Part shown: one piece after another, positions 37,113-46,717 of the stretch
Layout of the letters: the number at the start of each line of letters is the position of its first letter
Numbering within the stretch: the stretch's first letter is position 1
NCBI GenBank assembly: GCA_014729315.1
Contig: WJKD01000332.1
Coordinates: 1-59,505 of the forward strand
Direction: 5' to 3'
Origin: Promethearchaeota archaeon
GTDB lineage: Archaea > Asgardarchaeota > Lokiarchaeia > Sigynarchaeales > SOKP01
Length of the DNA: 59,505 nt
Translations under genes and position numbers: made by a program
Notes under the pieces: model-generated
What the model was told of the DNA's origin: nothing
What the model saw: only the letters and a program-made list of their open reading frames with translations
Databases searched by the model: none

Positions 37113-37270
37113 TATAAAAATAGTTTTTCTATCTCCTTTAATTAAAATCTATTATATAAAATCACTAGGGCAATAAAATGAATAATTCAGTAATTCTTTC
37201 CTATCTTTATTTTAAAAATATGGAGATTACTATTATTCTATATAAAATAATCAATTAAATCATTTCTCTC

Positions 37271-38404
37271 ATGAGTAAAGTAGGAATAGCAACCCTCCCT
37301 TTACATGGTTCTAAAGCGCCATATTGGCTTCTCAAAAGAATGGTAAAACTGGGAAAGCCTATTTTTGATATTTTATATGATATGGAGGGTGCTGACGGAA
37401 TCATTAGAAGATTATCCAACACATACTGGTTTCAAGGACTAGCATGTATTTTGGGGTTTGATTGGCACAGTAGTGGTTGCACCACAGTATTAGGTGGAGT
37501 ATTGAAACAGATTATAACTGCTGACGGCCATGGTTTAATTATTGCGGGAGGAAAAGGTAAAAATTCTAACAGAGTAAAGAATCATCTCACTCAACAAGCT
37601 AAAGAACTCGATTATTGCGAGGATGATGTAAAAAGATTAAATGAAACAAGCAGATTGGTCGCTAAGATCGATAACGCTGCGATTCAAGATGGTTTTAATT
37701 TGTACCATCATCTCATGATCGTGTCGGAAAATCATTGGGGGATTATTCAGCAAGGACTTGACAAAAAAATTAATAAAGCTCGGCGTTATCACTGGATATC
37801 AGAAAATTTGAGTGATTTTTTAAATGATCCTCATAGCGACATAAGTAGTGAATTGTTTCGAAAACATACTCTCAATATGGCAACTAATAAGAGCAAAGAA
37901 TGCAGGAAAGTCTCCTTAGACCTAATTGCTGAAGGACCTAATCGCTTAAAAAGATATTTAAATAAAATTAAAGATCGGAATCAATTGAGCATATATGATT
38001 TTGCTGATTCTAAAAAAGCAATCAAATTAGAAAAGATACCTCATTTAAATATGCCCATTCCTTTTACCTTAAAATGGGAATGTATCGAAATGGCTAAAGA
38101 TCTCGCTAATAAGGATTATATTGACCTCTTATTGACTCGCGGATTAGGTCCCGGGATGATTCGAGCATTAGCTTTAATCTCAGAATTTATATGGGGTGTT
38201 CCAGCAAGCTGGAAAGACCCTGCGAAATATAGCTTTGCAGTAGGTGGAAAAGATGGGATTCCTTACCCTGTCAATTTACAAAGAATGGAAAAATGTGTTT
38301 ATTTATTACGAGATGCCATAGATCAAGCAAGAATTAACAAAAATGAAAAGTTAAATGCATTGAAGAGACTACATAACTTTAAGAGAAGAAAATCGCTTTT
38401 ATAA
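37271..38404 (+). CDS. DUF763 family protein
   Basis: A 377-residue protein opening VGIATLPLHGSKAPYWLLKR, the strongly conserved start of DUF763 proteins, and continuing with LACILGFDWHSSGCTTVLGG and HGLIIAGGKGKNSNRVKNHL. The Gly-rich AGGKGK and histidine-rich core suggest nucleotide or nucleic acid binding, but no activity is established to my knowledge. Typical length for the family, complete. Found in many archaea and thermophilic bacteria. Divergent from the second symporter. Confidence 0.85.
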   Translation: MSKVGIATLPLHGSKAPYWLLKRMVKLGKPIFDILYDMEGADGIIRRLSNTYWFQGLACILGFDWHSSGCTTVLGGVLKQIITADGHGLIIAGGKGKNSNRVKNHLTQQAKELDYCEDDVKRLNETSRLVAKIDNAAIQDGFNLYHHLMIVSENHWGIIQQGLDKKINKARRYHWISENLSDFLNDPHSDISSELFRKHTLNMATNKSKECRKVSLDLIAEGPNRLKRYLNKIKDRNQLSIYDFADSKKAIKLEKIPHLNMPIPFTLKWECIEMAKDLANKDYIDLLLTRGLGPGMIRALALISEFIWGVPASWKDPAKYSFAVGGKDGIPYPVNLQRMEKCVYLLRDAIDQARINKNEKLNALKRLHNFKRRKSLL

Positions 38405-38412
38405 AAAACCAA

Positions 38413-39825
38413 TTAGTGAATCGTTTTATTCTCTTTTAAGGATTTTTTCTGCTGATACATCATACTTAAAGCTTTAACGGCGTGATTTAAATGTGTTATT
38501 ACCGGTATCACACCCTCTCCTACATGTGCTGCTTTTTGAACATAATCAAAAATCCATCTAGAACCGAAACTAATAAAAACACAAGGTTTTTGATATTTCT
38601 CAACAAGCTTTTTCATTTGTCGAAAATGAGGTGTTACAGATAAATTGAACCGTTTCAAGGGTCACTTTGGAACGGAAAAAATATACAAAACCGAATCTAC
38701 ATTCTTGTCTTTAAAAATGGCTTTTAATGAAGGATTAAATGATTGAAATAAAGAAGGTCCGAGATCGATGGTTCCTTTAATTGAGACTCATCCAGGTATA
38801 ACTGATTTAATTTTTTGAACTGTATTCTGGGATAGTTGAGGTACTTTCAATTTATGAACTTGGATTTGATCGCATGTTAAAATCCCAAGACTCCCAGAAC
38901 CAGTAATCACGGCTACATTTTTCCCACCTGGTAAAGGTTGAGTTGAAAAGATGTGAGCAATATTAATCATCTCGTAAAAATCATCAATTCGGTATACTCC
39001 CGGAGAATAATTAATGACAGCTTCGTATATTTTATCGTCTCCAGCAATCGATCCTGTGTGACTTGGGACGGCATTCCTATCGCTCTTAGTCTTTCCACTT
39101 TTTAGAATTAACACTGATTTATTTATGTTTTTTAAGATTTCAATTAATTCTTTTCCTCTCTTCGTGCCTTCCAAGTAAATCGTAATTATATTTGTCTCTG
39201 AATCCGATTTAAAGTATTTTATCATGTCTATCTCGTCGACATCTATTTTATTCCCAAGTTTTACGGCTTTTGAAAATCCTATATATTGAATTGACGCCCA
39301 ATCTATGAAAATATTTCTTATTACGCCACTCTGGGCGATTGTTGCTGTCTTTCCAACGGGTTGAGTTGAATTATCCATTTCCAAATCACCGCTGGAAAAT
39401 CCGTTATTGAAATTAGTGACTCCCATACAATTGGGACCTATAATTCTTATGTTAGCATCCTGAGCAATTTCCACTATTTGTTTTTGCATTTCAATGTACT
39501 TCTTAAATCCTGTTTCTACAAAACCTGCAGATTCGATTATAATTCCTTTTACTCCTTATTTAACGCAATCCTCAACTGCATTAAGAACATAATCGTTCGC
39601 AATAAGAATTATTGCTAATTCGATATCTTCAGAAATATCGTTGATATTTTTATAGGCTTTGAAGCCTAAAACTTTCTCTTTTTTAATATGGACTGGAAAA
39701 GTCTTGAATTTCTTAGAATTTAACAAATATTTGGTAGTGAGGTGTCCAAATCTAACAGAATCAGAGGCTCCAATAATCGCAATTGACTTCGGTTCAAAAA
39801 AAAACCTTAAATCTGCCATAGACAC
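38413..39825 (-). pseudogene. ADP-forming acyl-CoA synthetase alpha subunit with three in-frame stops
   Basis: One frame from ATG 39825 to TAA 38413 encodes the complete CoA-binding/succinyl-CoA-ligase-like alpha subunit (about 470 codons), but it contains TAA at 39556-39558, TGA at 38788-38790 and TGA at 38657-38659. Segments on both sides of each stop belong to the same family: IAIIGASDSVRFGHLTTKYL, then GVKGIIIESAGFVETGFKK, IIGPNCMGV, and the phosphohistidine motif SHTGSIAGDD. After the TGA at 38788 the frame resumes with VSIKGTIDLGPSL. No frameshift is needed anywhere. In working form it would make ATP from acyl-CoA, ADP and phosphate. No beta (ATP-grasp) subunit is adjacent. Confidence 0.8.
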
Positions 39826-39995
39826 TTTGGAATATATCGTAATAGAAATGAAATTTCCTAAAATACATATATGTTATATTTCTTCACTTGTAATAGCAAT
39901 TTTAAGTCAAAAAATTTAGGTTAGAGAGTAAGTATACAAATCTATATTTAATAAGCGCAATGCTTTAATTAATTACAACCAGATAAAACATATCT

Positions 39996-40976
39996 ATGGG
40001 AAAATGGAAAAAAATAAATAATTCAGAAATATTCCAAGGAAAATTAAAGAAAAAATCCTATTTTGAGGGATGGTATTTCAAACTAGTTGACGAAACTGAA
40101 CGTAACATTATTGCAATAATTCCTGGTATTGCATTGGATAAAAAAAAGAACACTTCTCATAGTTTTATCCAGTTTTTTGATGGAATTAGCGGAAAAGCAA
40201 ATTACTTTAAATATGCGATTGAGGATTTTAAAGCGGAAGAAACCTTCTTTAAAATCAAGATCGCTAATAGTGAATTTTCCGAGAACTCAATAGTTTTAGA
40301 TATAAATCAATTCGACCAAAAAATTACAGGAGAATTAAGATTAAGGAATTTGATTCCATGGCCTAAAAAGTTCTTAAATCCCGGAATCATGGGATTTTTT
40401 ACATATTTACCTTTCCTGCAAACCTATCATGGACTCGTGAGCATGAATCACGATATTTCTGGTTATCTTAGAATAGGAGATAAAAAAATTACATATGATA
40501 AAGGGAGCAAAGGATACACTGAAAAAGATTGGGGCTCATCTTTTCCTAGCTCGTGGATATGGATGCAATCAAACCATTTTTCCGAATATCAAATGTCTTT
40601 CATGCTCTCAATCGCAACTATTCCAATGATGGGAAATAAGTTTACTGGATTTTTAGCTGCAATTTGGAGAAAAGGCAAATTCTACAATTTTGCTACTTAT
40701 ACAAGGGCAAGAATACGATTAATAAAAATAAGGGAAAAAAGCGCACATATTATTATCGAAGATAAGAAATTTCGTCTTATCGTTAATGCCTACCAAGATA
40801 AAGCAACTGATTTGAAAGCCCCATCAATGGGTATAATGCTGGGACATTGTATAGAAAGCATGACATCAAGAATAAGTCTAAAACTGCAAGATAGAACGAC
40901 AAACAAAATTATCTTCAACGATGTCGGTAAAAATGCGGGTTTAGAAATCATGGATAACGATGAATTAGAAATCTAA
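39996..40976 (+). CDS. Tocopherol cyclase-like protein
   Basis: A 326-residue protein with the layout of the tocopherol cyclase family: KSYFEGWYFKLVD near the start, HSFIQFFDG, then KGYTEKDWGSSFPSSWIWMQ in the middle, where the EKDWG and WxWxQxN elements are diagnostic. These are lipocalin-like beta barrels; in plants they close the chromanol ring, while prokaryotic members are uncharacterised and probably bind or modify a lipid or quinone-like molecule. No signal peptide. Short gap of 33 bases to the nucleoside hydrolase on the same strand. Confidence 0.78.
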   Translation: MGKWKKINNSEIFQGKLKKKSYFEGWYFKLVDETERNIIAIIPGIALDKKKNTSHSFIQFFDGISGKANYFKYAIEDFKAEETFFKIKIANSEFSENSIVLDINQFDQKITGELRLRNLIPWPKKFLNPGIMGFFTYLPFLQTYHGLVSMNHDISGYLRIGDKKITYDKGSKGYTEKDWGSSFPSSWIWMQSNHFSEYQMSFMLSIATIPMMGNKFTGFLAAIWRKGKFYNFATYTRARIRLIKIREKSAHIIIEDKKFRLIVNAYQDKATDLKAPSMGIMLGHCIESMTSRISLKLQDRTTNKIIFNDVGKNAGLEIMDNDELEI

Positions 40977-41009
40977 TAGATTAAGTATTAAGAACTATTT
41001 TAATCAATC

Positions 41010-41936
41010 ATGAACGATATGACACATCGAGTATTAATAGATACGGATCCTGGTTTAGGAAAGCGTTCTGCCGATGTAGATGATGGTTTAGCTCTTTTTT
41101 TTATGTTTAATCACCCAGACGCATTTGAAATTAAAGGTATAACAACAGTCTTTGGTAATACAAAAGTAAAAACGGGATTTCGGTTGCTTAAAAAATATTT
41201 AGACCTTGTCGGACGCGAAGACACTCCTCATTATTTAGGAGCAAGTTCATCAGAAGATCTTGGAACTACCACTCTTGCGTCGGAATTTTTGATTAATAGG
41301 GTGAAAGAACACCCAAAAGATTTAACACTTATTGCTTTAGGGCCTCTAACAAATGTGGCTACTGCTTATCAATTATATCCCGAAATCTTGGACGATATAA
41401 AAGAGCTCGTCGTTATGGGAGGGGTTTTAAACCCTATTAATCCTTTTAGTGAAAGAGAAGACGAAATTGGTAGACAATTTTTCGAGAATGCTGAATTTAA
41501 CTTTATGAGCGATCCTAAGGCTACACAAATTATCATTGAAGCTGAAACTTCAACACCACGCAAAATTTTTGGTCTCGATATTTGCTGTAAAGCGGTTTTT
41601 AAAAAAGCTCATCTTCAAAAAATAGAATCTATTGATAGACCGATTCCCCAGTATATCACTAAAAATGTTGTCCACTGGTTGAAAATTTGGGAATTCAGCG
41701 ATAAAAAAGGTTTCTTTCCCTTCGATACATTTGTTCCAATATATTTACTCCATCCAAACCTTTTTGAATTCGCATCATACCAGTTGCGTGTTGACCTCGA
41801 AACTTATCCGGGTAAGATTGAAATTATCGATGAAAATCCACAAAATGAGAATTCAGTTGATTATAGTGTTGATTTTGCTATAAATAATGGAGAAGAACAA
41901 TTTTTAAAGATATTGATTACTGGATTAATACAATAA
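41010..41936 (+). CDS. Inosine/uridine-preferring nucleoside hydrolase
   Basis: A 308-residue IU-nucleoside hydrolase family enzyme, which splits the N-glycosidic bond of ribonucleosides. The Ca-binding Asp cluster appears as LIDTDPGLGKRSADVDDGLA: the usual DTDPG-DD is present with a seven-residue insertion between DPG and DD. Other conserved parts are TVFGNT, ALGPLTNVATA and VVMGGVLNP, and the C-terminal FDTFVPIYLLHP. Cytoplasmic. It probably shares a message with the preceding tocopherol-cyclase-like gene. A second ATG three codons in is an alternative start. Confidence 0.85.
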   Translation: MNDMTHRVLIDTDPGLGKRSADVDDGLALFFMFNHPDAFEIKGITTVFGNTKVKTGFRLLKKYLDLVGREDTPHYLGASSSEDLGTTTLASEFLINRVKEHPKDLTLIALGPLTNVATAYQLYPEILDDIKELVVMGGVLNPINPFSEREDEIGRQFFENAEFNFMSDPKATQIIIEAETSTPRKIFGLDICCKAVFKKAHLQKIESIDRPIPQYITKNVVHWLKIWEFSDKKGFFPFDTFVPIYLLHPNLFEFASYQLRVDLETYPGKIEIIDENPQNENSVDYSVDFAINNGEEQFLKILITGLIQ

Positions 41937-42051
41937 AATCACCTTAACATACAATGTGAATTTATCTAAAATGTAAAACCTCATTTAATGAGGAAATTGG
42001 GACTTTTAAAGCATAAATTTATAACAAGTCTATTTTTAAATTATTATACCA

Positions 42052-42975
42052 ATGTCACTTCAAAATGATTATTTTTCGAAAGACAATTTAAGATATAAAG
42101 AGGATAAAAACATTTGCTGCGATTCTCCTAAAATCTCTGATGTTGAGGGCTTTCATACTTGTCTTAATTGCGGTTTTATTCACGAGAGAGTTTTGGATTT
42201 TTCGCCAAAAAGAATGTATACAAAGGAGGACGTAATTAAGAATAAGACTAACGAAAGAGTATATCTACCGATAGGTCCTCGTACAGTCATAAGGGGAAAT
42301 CGAGATTGTAGGGGTTCACTTTTAAATGCTAAAAATAAACATATGTTTCGGAGGCTTTCTAAAATCCAACGTTCTTTAACAAACAGTTACGAGAGGAACT
42401 TATGGATTGCATTACCTAATCTGCAAAGATTGCAGAAATTATTGAAACTTCCTAACCATGTCGCCGAGGATTCTCTGAGAATCTATACTCGAACCGTCAA
42501 GAAACACCTAACAATGGGCCGAAGCATAGAAAACCTATTAGCTGCCTCAATATACGCCGCTTTAAAAATCCACGCAATTCCATTAACTCTTGACGAACTA
42601 GCAGACGCAACCCAGATACCTCAAGAGAAGATTATAAAAAATTATAAATTAATACACTTCCAAATACTTCCTACCATGAATTTAAAGGTTAAACATCTTA
42701 CTGCCATAGACTATATTGATAAATTTATTGATCAGTTGAAATTATCTATGAAAGTGCGAAATGACGCAATCAAAATTATTACCGGAGCAAAGAAAAACGG
42801 TTTTAATCCAGGAGGAAAAGACCCTAAAGGAATTATTTCAGCTGCGATTTATTTAAGCTCTAAAATAAATACCGAGCCGAGAACTCAAAAAGAAATAACA
42901 GATATTACCAATGTTACTCAAGTTACGCTCAGAGGAAGGGTAAAGGAATTAAATAAATACACCGCTTTAAATTAA
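42052..42975 (+). CDS. tfb: Transcription initiation factor TFB (TFIIB homologue)
   Basis: A 307-residue archaeal TFB. Residues 18-45 form the zinc ribbon, but its first knuckle is CC rather than CxxC (KNICCDSPKISD, then CLNCG), so the metal site looks altered. A B-reader/linker follows, with RGSLLNAKNKHMFRRL. Two cyclin repeats follow, each with the usual helix pattern (LLAASIYAALKIHAIPLTLD and GIISAAIYLSSKINTEPRTQ). It recruits RNA polymerase to TATA/BRE promoters. Probably one of several TFBs, given its divergence. Complete and single-gene. Confidence 0.88.
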   Translation: MSLQNDYFSKDNLRYKEDKNICCDSPKISDVEGFHTCLNCGFIHERVLDFSPKRMYTKEDVIKNKTNERVYLPIGPRTVIRGNRDCRGSLLNAKNKHMFRRLSKIQRSLTNSYERNLWIALPNLQRLQKLLKLPNHVAEDSLRIYTRTVKKHLTMGRSIENLLAASIYAALKIHAIPLTLDELADATQIPQEKIIKNYKLIHFQILPTMNLKVKHLTAIDYIDKFIDQLKLSMKVRNDAIKIITGAKKNGFNPGGKDPKGIISAAIYLSSKINTEPRTQKEITDITNVTQVTLRGRVKELNKYTALN

Positions 42976-42981
42976 GTTTTC

Positions 42982-44001
42982 TTAAATGATTGTATCGATA
43001 ATTAATACAGTTTTGATATTATCTCTGTTATCATCGTAAGTTTTTAACGCTTTATCAATTTCGCTGAGATGATATTCAGCCGTAAGCAACTTTTTTACAC
43101 TAATCTTATTTTTTTTCAACCCTTCAATTGCTTTTTCAAAAGGTCCACAACGACTAGTATATAGCGAAATTTCCCGAACTACCATATCTGTTAAATTTAT
43201 TGATGTGGGTATCCCATGTGTGCTCTTAATATGTATTTTACCTCTCGTTCTACAAGAGTTTATTATATCGTTAAGTGTGTCGGGATTTCCAGATGTATCG
43301 ATAATGATATCAGCACCTATTCCTTTTGTAAAATCCTTAATTCTTTTTGGAATATATTCTGTTTTTATTCTATTTATTGTATATTCCGCGCCAAAGTTTC
43401 TTGCTAGCGCCAATTTTTTCTCAGAACCGTCAACGGCAATAATCTTTAATCCTTTCAAGTGAGCTACTTGAGTCAATAAAAGCCCTAATTTTCCAAGCCC
43501 GAAAATCGCAGCAATTTTATCATCTTTTTCTAATGGCATTAGTTCAAAGGTTTGATATGCTGCTGCTAAAGGTTCAATAAATGTTGCTTCCCTATAGCTT
43601 ATGGAATCTGGAATTTCATGCAACAGATATGATTCTACAGCGATATATTCTGCAAAACCTCCATCAACATCAATACCTAAAGCTTTTCTAGATGTACATT
43701 GAGTATAGATTTGCCTTTGGCAAAAATAACAATCGAAGTCTATATTGGTGTTAATTTCACAGGTCACTCTCTTATTTATCCACTTCGGATTGACCTCTTT
43801 TCCAATTTTTACGACTTCACCCACTATTTCGTGCCCTAAAATTAATGGCGTAGGTGTTTTGAGATGCCCTTTTGCTATCGCAAGATCAGTTCCACAAATT
43901 CCTGCTGCTTTAACTTTAATTAGCACTTCAGTTTTATTTATTTCTGGCATCGGTAATTCTTGAAGGGATACTTTTTTGCCATCATATACCGCAGCTTTCA
44001 T
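42982..44001 (-). CDS. Zinc-dependent alcohol dehydrogenase (MDR family)
   Basis: A 339-residue medium-chain dehydrogenase. Catalytic zinc ligands lie in AGICGTDLA and GHEIVGEV (GHE), and structural zinc cysteines appear as C...CYFC...C in IDFDCYFCQRQIYTQC, though the first is spaced unusually. The NAD-binding Rossmann motif is FGLGKLG near residue 168. It resembles threonine/sorbitol dehydrogenase-type enzymes; substrate not determinable. Convergent with tfb, 6 bases between the stops. Confidence 0.85.
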   Translation of the reverse strand: MKAAVYDGKKVSLQELPMPEINKTEVLIKVKAAGICGTDLAIAKGHLKTPTPLILGHEIVGEVVKIGKEVNPKWINKRVTCEINTNIDFDCYFCQRQIYTQCTSRKALGIDVDGGFAEYIAVESYLLHEIPDSISYREATFIEPLAAAYQTFELMPLEKDDKIAAIFGLGKLGLLLTQVAHLKGLKIIAVDGSEKKLALARNFGAEYTINRIKTEYIPKRIKDFTKGIGADIIIDTSGNPDTLNDIINSCRTRGKIHIKSTHGIPTSINLTDMVVREISLYTSRCGPFEKAIEGLKKNKISVKKLLTAEYHLSEIDKALKTYDDNRDNIKTVLIIDTII

Positions 44002-44158
44002 TTCTCTATCACATTTGAAATATTAATAAGATATATTGTTATAGCAAGTAATAAATTTAGATTATAATAGTAAATTATAATAATTTTTAAAATATAAAAG
44101 AATGAATAATAAGAATTAGGAACATATCTAATATAGAGAGATAAGATAAGGTGTTAAT

Positions 44159-44683
44159 ATGACAATCAAAGATGGAGATGTAATCAAAGTTGATTATATA
44201 GGAAAGCTCAAAGATGGGACTCCAGTTGATAGTAGCGAGAAACGGTGTAATGGACCAGTTAAATTTCAAATAGGTGCGGGCCAAATGTTTCGGGACTTCG
44301 AAAAATCCCTCATAGGGAAAGAGGTTGGGGACAAAGTTGTTATTAGACTAGAACCGAACCAAGCTTATGGCGAAAGAGATCCTTTACTCGTTCAGAAAGT
44401 CCCGCATTCTAAATTTCCAAAAGATATCGATCCGCAACCTGGAATGAGATTAAAGCTCAAAGATCCTAACCAAAATTTTTCTGAAATTTGGATTTCAGAA
44501 GTAACAGAGGATTATGTGATGCTTGATATGAACCATCCTCATGCAGGAAAAGAGATAACTTACGAAATAGAAGTGATCGAAACTGATTGTGAGCCCGATC
44601 TTATTCAACCTATTTTTAGTTGTGGAGCTCAATGCGGTTGCGATCTTGATCACGATCACGATCACGAAAAGGATTTCCACTAA
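44159..44683 (+). CDS. FKBP-type peptidyl-prolyl isomerase, SlyD-like
   Basis: A 174-residue FKBP. The N-terminal DGDVIKVDYIGKLKDGTPVD and FQIGAGQMFRDFEKSLIGKE are the conserved FKBP half-domains, and an inserted IF-type chaperone segment lies between, ending with NHPHAGKEITYEIEV. The C-terminus is Cys/His/Asp-rich (SCGAQCGCDLDHDHDHEKD), as in SlyD, where such tails bind nickel. Nickel storage would be consistent with the hydrogenase and CooC in this window. AAGGTG lies 7 bases before ATG. Confidence 0.9.
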   Translation: MTIKDGDVIKVDYIGKLKDGTPVDSSEKRCNGPVKFQIGAGQMFRDFEKSLIGKEVGDKVVIRLEPNQAYGERDPLLVQKVPHSKFPKDIDPQPGMRLKLKDPNQNFSEIWISEVTEDYVMLDMNHPHAGKEITYEIEVIETDCEPDLIQPIFSCGAQCGCDLDHDHDHEKDFH

Positions 44684-44843
44684 ATATTTCTATACATCTA
44701 TACTACTTTTATTAATTTAATTTTTCTTATTATTATTCATATTATCACATTAGATTATTATAACATTTTTATTCTAATACAGATTAATCCCTATACTAAA
44801 TTCCAAAAAATAAAATATTAAAAATCAATCAAAGCTGTTTTTT

Positions 44844-46619
44844 ATGTCAAATAAATGGTATGTAAACGAGGATAAAGCGTGGTTTCAGAAATGGTGGCCG
44901 GAAGAGGTTCCCAAGAATGTTGAATTTGAAGAAATCACAGCGGGAGATTTTTTTGAAAGGCAAAAAGCAAAATATTTAGACGACGATATGATGTGGTTTT
45001 TAGAAACATGGATGACATACAAAGAAGCAGGAGAAAGGATTGACGCTTTTGCAACAGCATTACACAACCTTGGATTAAAACATGGGGATTGCGTGGCACT
45101 CCTGTTGCCTAATAGTTTTCAATATGTCATAAGTTACTATGCTTGCTTAAAATTGGGTGTAATTGTAACGGGAATAAATCCAACTTACAAACCTCTTGAA
45201 GTACTACATCATATAGAATTAACAAAAGCAAAAACATTGATAACTTTAGACGCCCTCTGGGAACCCTTAGTTAAACCGATTATTGAAAAAACTGAACTCG
45301 AAAAAGTTATTTACACAAATATTGCCGATTTGGCCTCAGGGATTCCAGGAGTTTTAAAATTTATTGGAAAATTAATAGGTAAAATACCTAAGGGAAAAGT
45401 GGATTTTTCTCCTTCCTATAAATTTACCAACTTACTCGAAACTAAACCAAATTTACCTAAGGTTAATATTAATCCCATCGAAGACACCGCAACGTATATT
45501 ATGACTGGTGGAACTACGGGAGTACCGAAGGCAACAATATTGACTCATTTCAACATAGTGTCAAACGCAGTTCAATGCGTCAATTGGTTGGGAGGAGAGT
45601 CGCCAGGTCTTGGAGATGTCGGAGTATTACCATTATTTCATTCTTTTGGTATGACCGCAGTTATGAATGTTTGCATTGGGTTAGGCGGATGGATGATGCT
45701 TTTTCCACGACCACCAGAGACTGAAGATTTGGTTAAACACATGGTAAAGTTAGCGAAACCCGCGGGGCTCGCCTATGTAGGAGCAGAGATTCTTTTTAAA
45801 AGACTTGCTGAATTTCCAGATCTGAACGATTACGACTTAATGGGTAAAATTAAGAAATGCATATCCGGAGCTGGACCTCTCCATGCTCCAGTTCAAGAAG
45901 CATTTCAAAAAAACACTGGAGGAGTTATCGTGGAAGGATATGGTCTTTCTGAAGCAAGTCCAGTAGTAAGTTCGGGGAGCCTTTTTGAGCAGAGTCCTTT
46001 AGAGAATATAGGAATGCCGATTCCTGGGACAGACTGGGCAATTTTTGATGCTGAAGCTGAAACTCTGGAAGGAGGCTCAATAGCCGAAGGATTGCCTGGA
46101 TCGAAATATGGTGAAGAGAATACAGGGGAAATTTGTGTCCACGGACCTCAGGTAATGAAAGGATATTTAGATAAGCCCGAAGAGACTGCTTCAACTTTAC
46201 AGTCTTGGGACGGAAAGATTTGGTTAAGAACCGGCGATATAGGGTATATGCGGGAAGACGGTTTAGTAGTTATACGAGACCGTAAGAAGCAACTCATTAA
46301 GGTAGCGGGTCACTCGGTCTTTCCAAAAGAAGTAGAGTCTTTTCTTATGAAACATGAAGCTGTTTCAGAGGCAGCTGTTGCTGGATTACCCGATCCTGAG
46401 GGTAAAGTAGGCGAGATTATAAAAGCTTGGGTTGCTTTAGCACCTGAATATGAAGGAAAGATCAACGCAGAAGAATTAAAGTCTTGGATGGAGAAAAATC
46501 TCACAAAATGGAAATGCCCTACTTTAATCGAGTTTATTCCAGAGGTTCCAAAAAATATTCTAGGAAAAGTGCAGCGTCGGGCTTTACAAGAAGCTGATCC
46601 TCTTTATAAGGAAAAATAA
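44844..46619 (+). CDS. AMP-forming acyl-CoA synthetase
   Basis: A 591-residue ANL-superfamily enzyme, close in length to long-chain acyl-CoA ligases. P-loop TGGTTGVPKATILTH (about 214-228), adenine-binding GYGLSEASP (about 362), WLRTGDIGYM and RDRKKQLIKVAGHSVFPKEV, and the catalytic lysine in PKNILGKVQRR near the C-terminus. It activates a carboxylic acid through an acyl-adenylate to the CoA thioester. Substrate is likely a medium- or long-chain fatty acid. No signal peptide. Convergent with the DUF1295 gene. Confidence 0.9.
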   Translation: MSNKWYVNEDKAWFQKWWPEEVPKNVEFEEITAGDFFERQKAKYLDDDMMWFLETWMTYKEAGERIDAFATALHNLGLKHGDCVALLLPNSFQYVISYYACLKLGVIVTGINPTYKPLEVLHHIELTKAKTLITLDALWEPLVKPIIEKTELEKVIYTNIADLASGIPGVLKFIGKLIGKIPKGKVDFSPSYKFTNLLETKPNLPKVNINPIEDTATYIMTGGTTGVPKATILTHFNIVSNAVQCVNWLGGESPGLGDVGVLPLFHSFGMTAVMNVCIGLGGWMMLFPRPPETEDLVKHMVKLAKPAGLAYVGAEILFKRLAEFPDLNDYDLMGKIKKCISGAGPLHAPVQEAFQKNTGGVIVEGYGLSEASPVVSSGSLFEQSPLENIGMPIPGTDWAIFDAEAETLEGGSIAEGLPGSKYGEENTGEICVHGPQVMKGYLDKPEETASTLQSWDGKIWLRTGDIGYMREDGLVVIRDRKKQLIKVAGHSVFPKEVESFLMKHEAVSEAAVAGLPDPEGKVGEIIKAWVALAPEYEGKINAEELKSWMEKNLTKWKCPTLIEFIPEVPKNILGKVQRRALQEADPLYKEK

Positions 46620-46717
46620 TAATTTTCAAAACTCGATTTGCAAAAATACCCGATTTTCTACAAAATCTGACAAAATAAAAAATTTTAAAAAAAAATTTAT
46701 TTTTATATTTTATCTAT

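Noticed and set aside
38657..38790. Selenocysteine at the two TGA codons in the acyl-CoA synthetase gene
   Set aside because: The family has no redox-active residue there, a TAA also interrupts the gene, and no SECIS-like fold was seen downstream.
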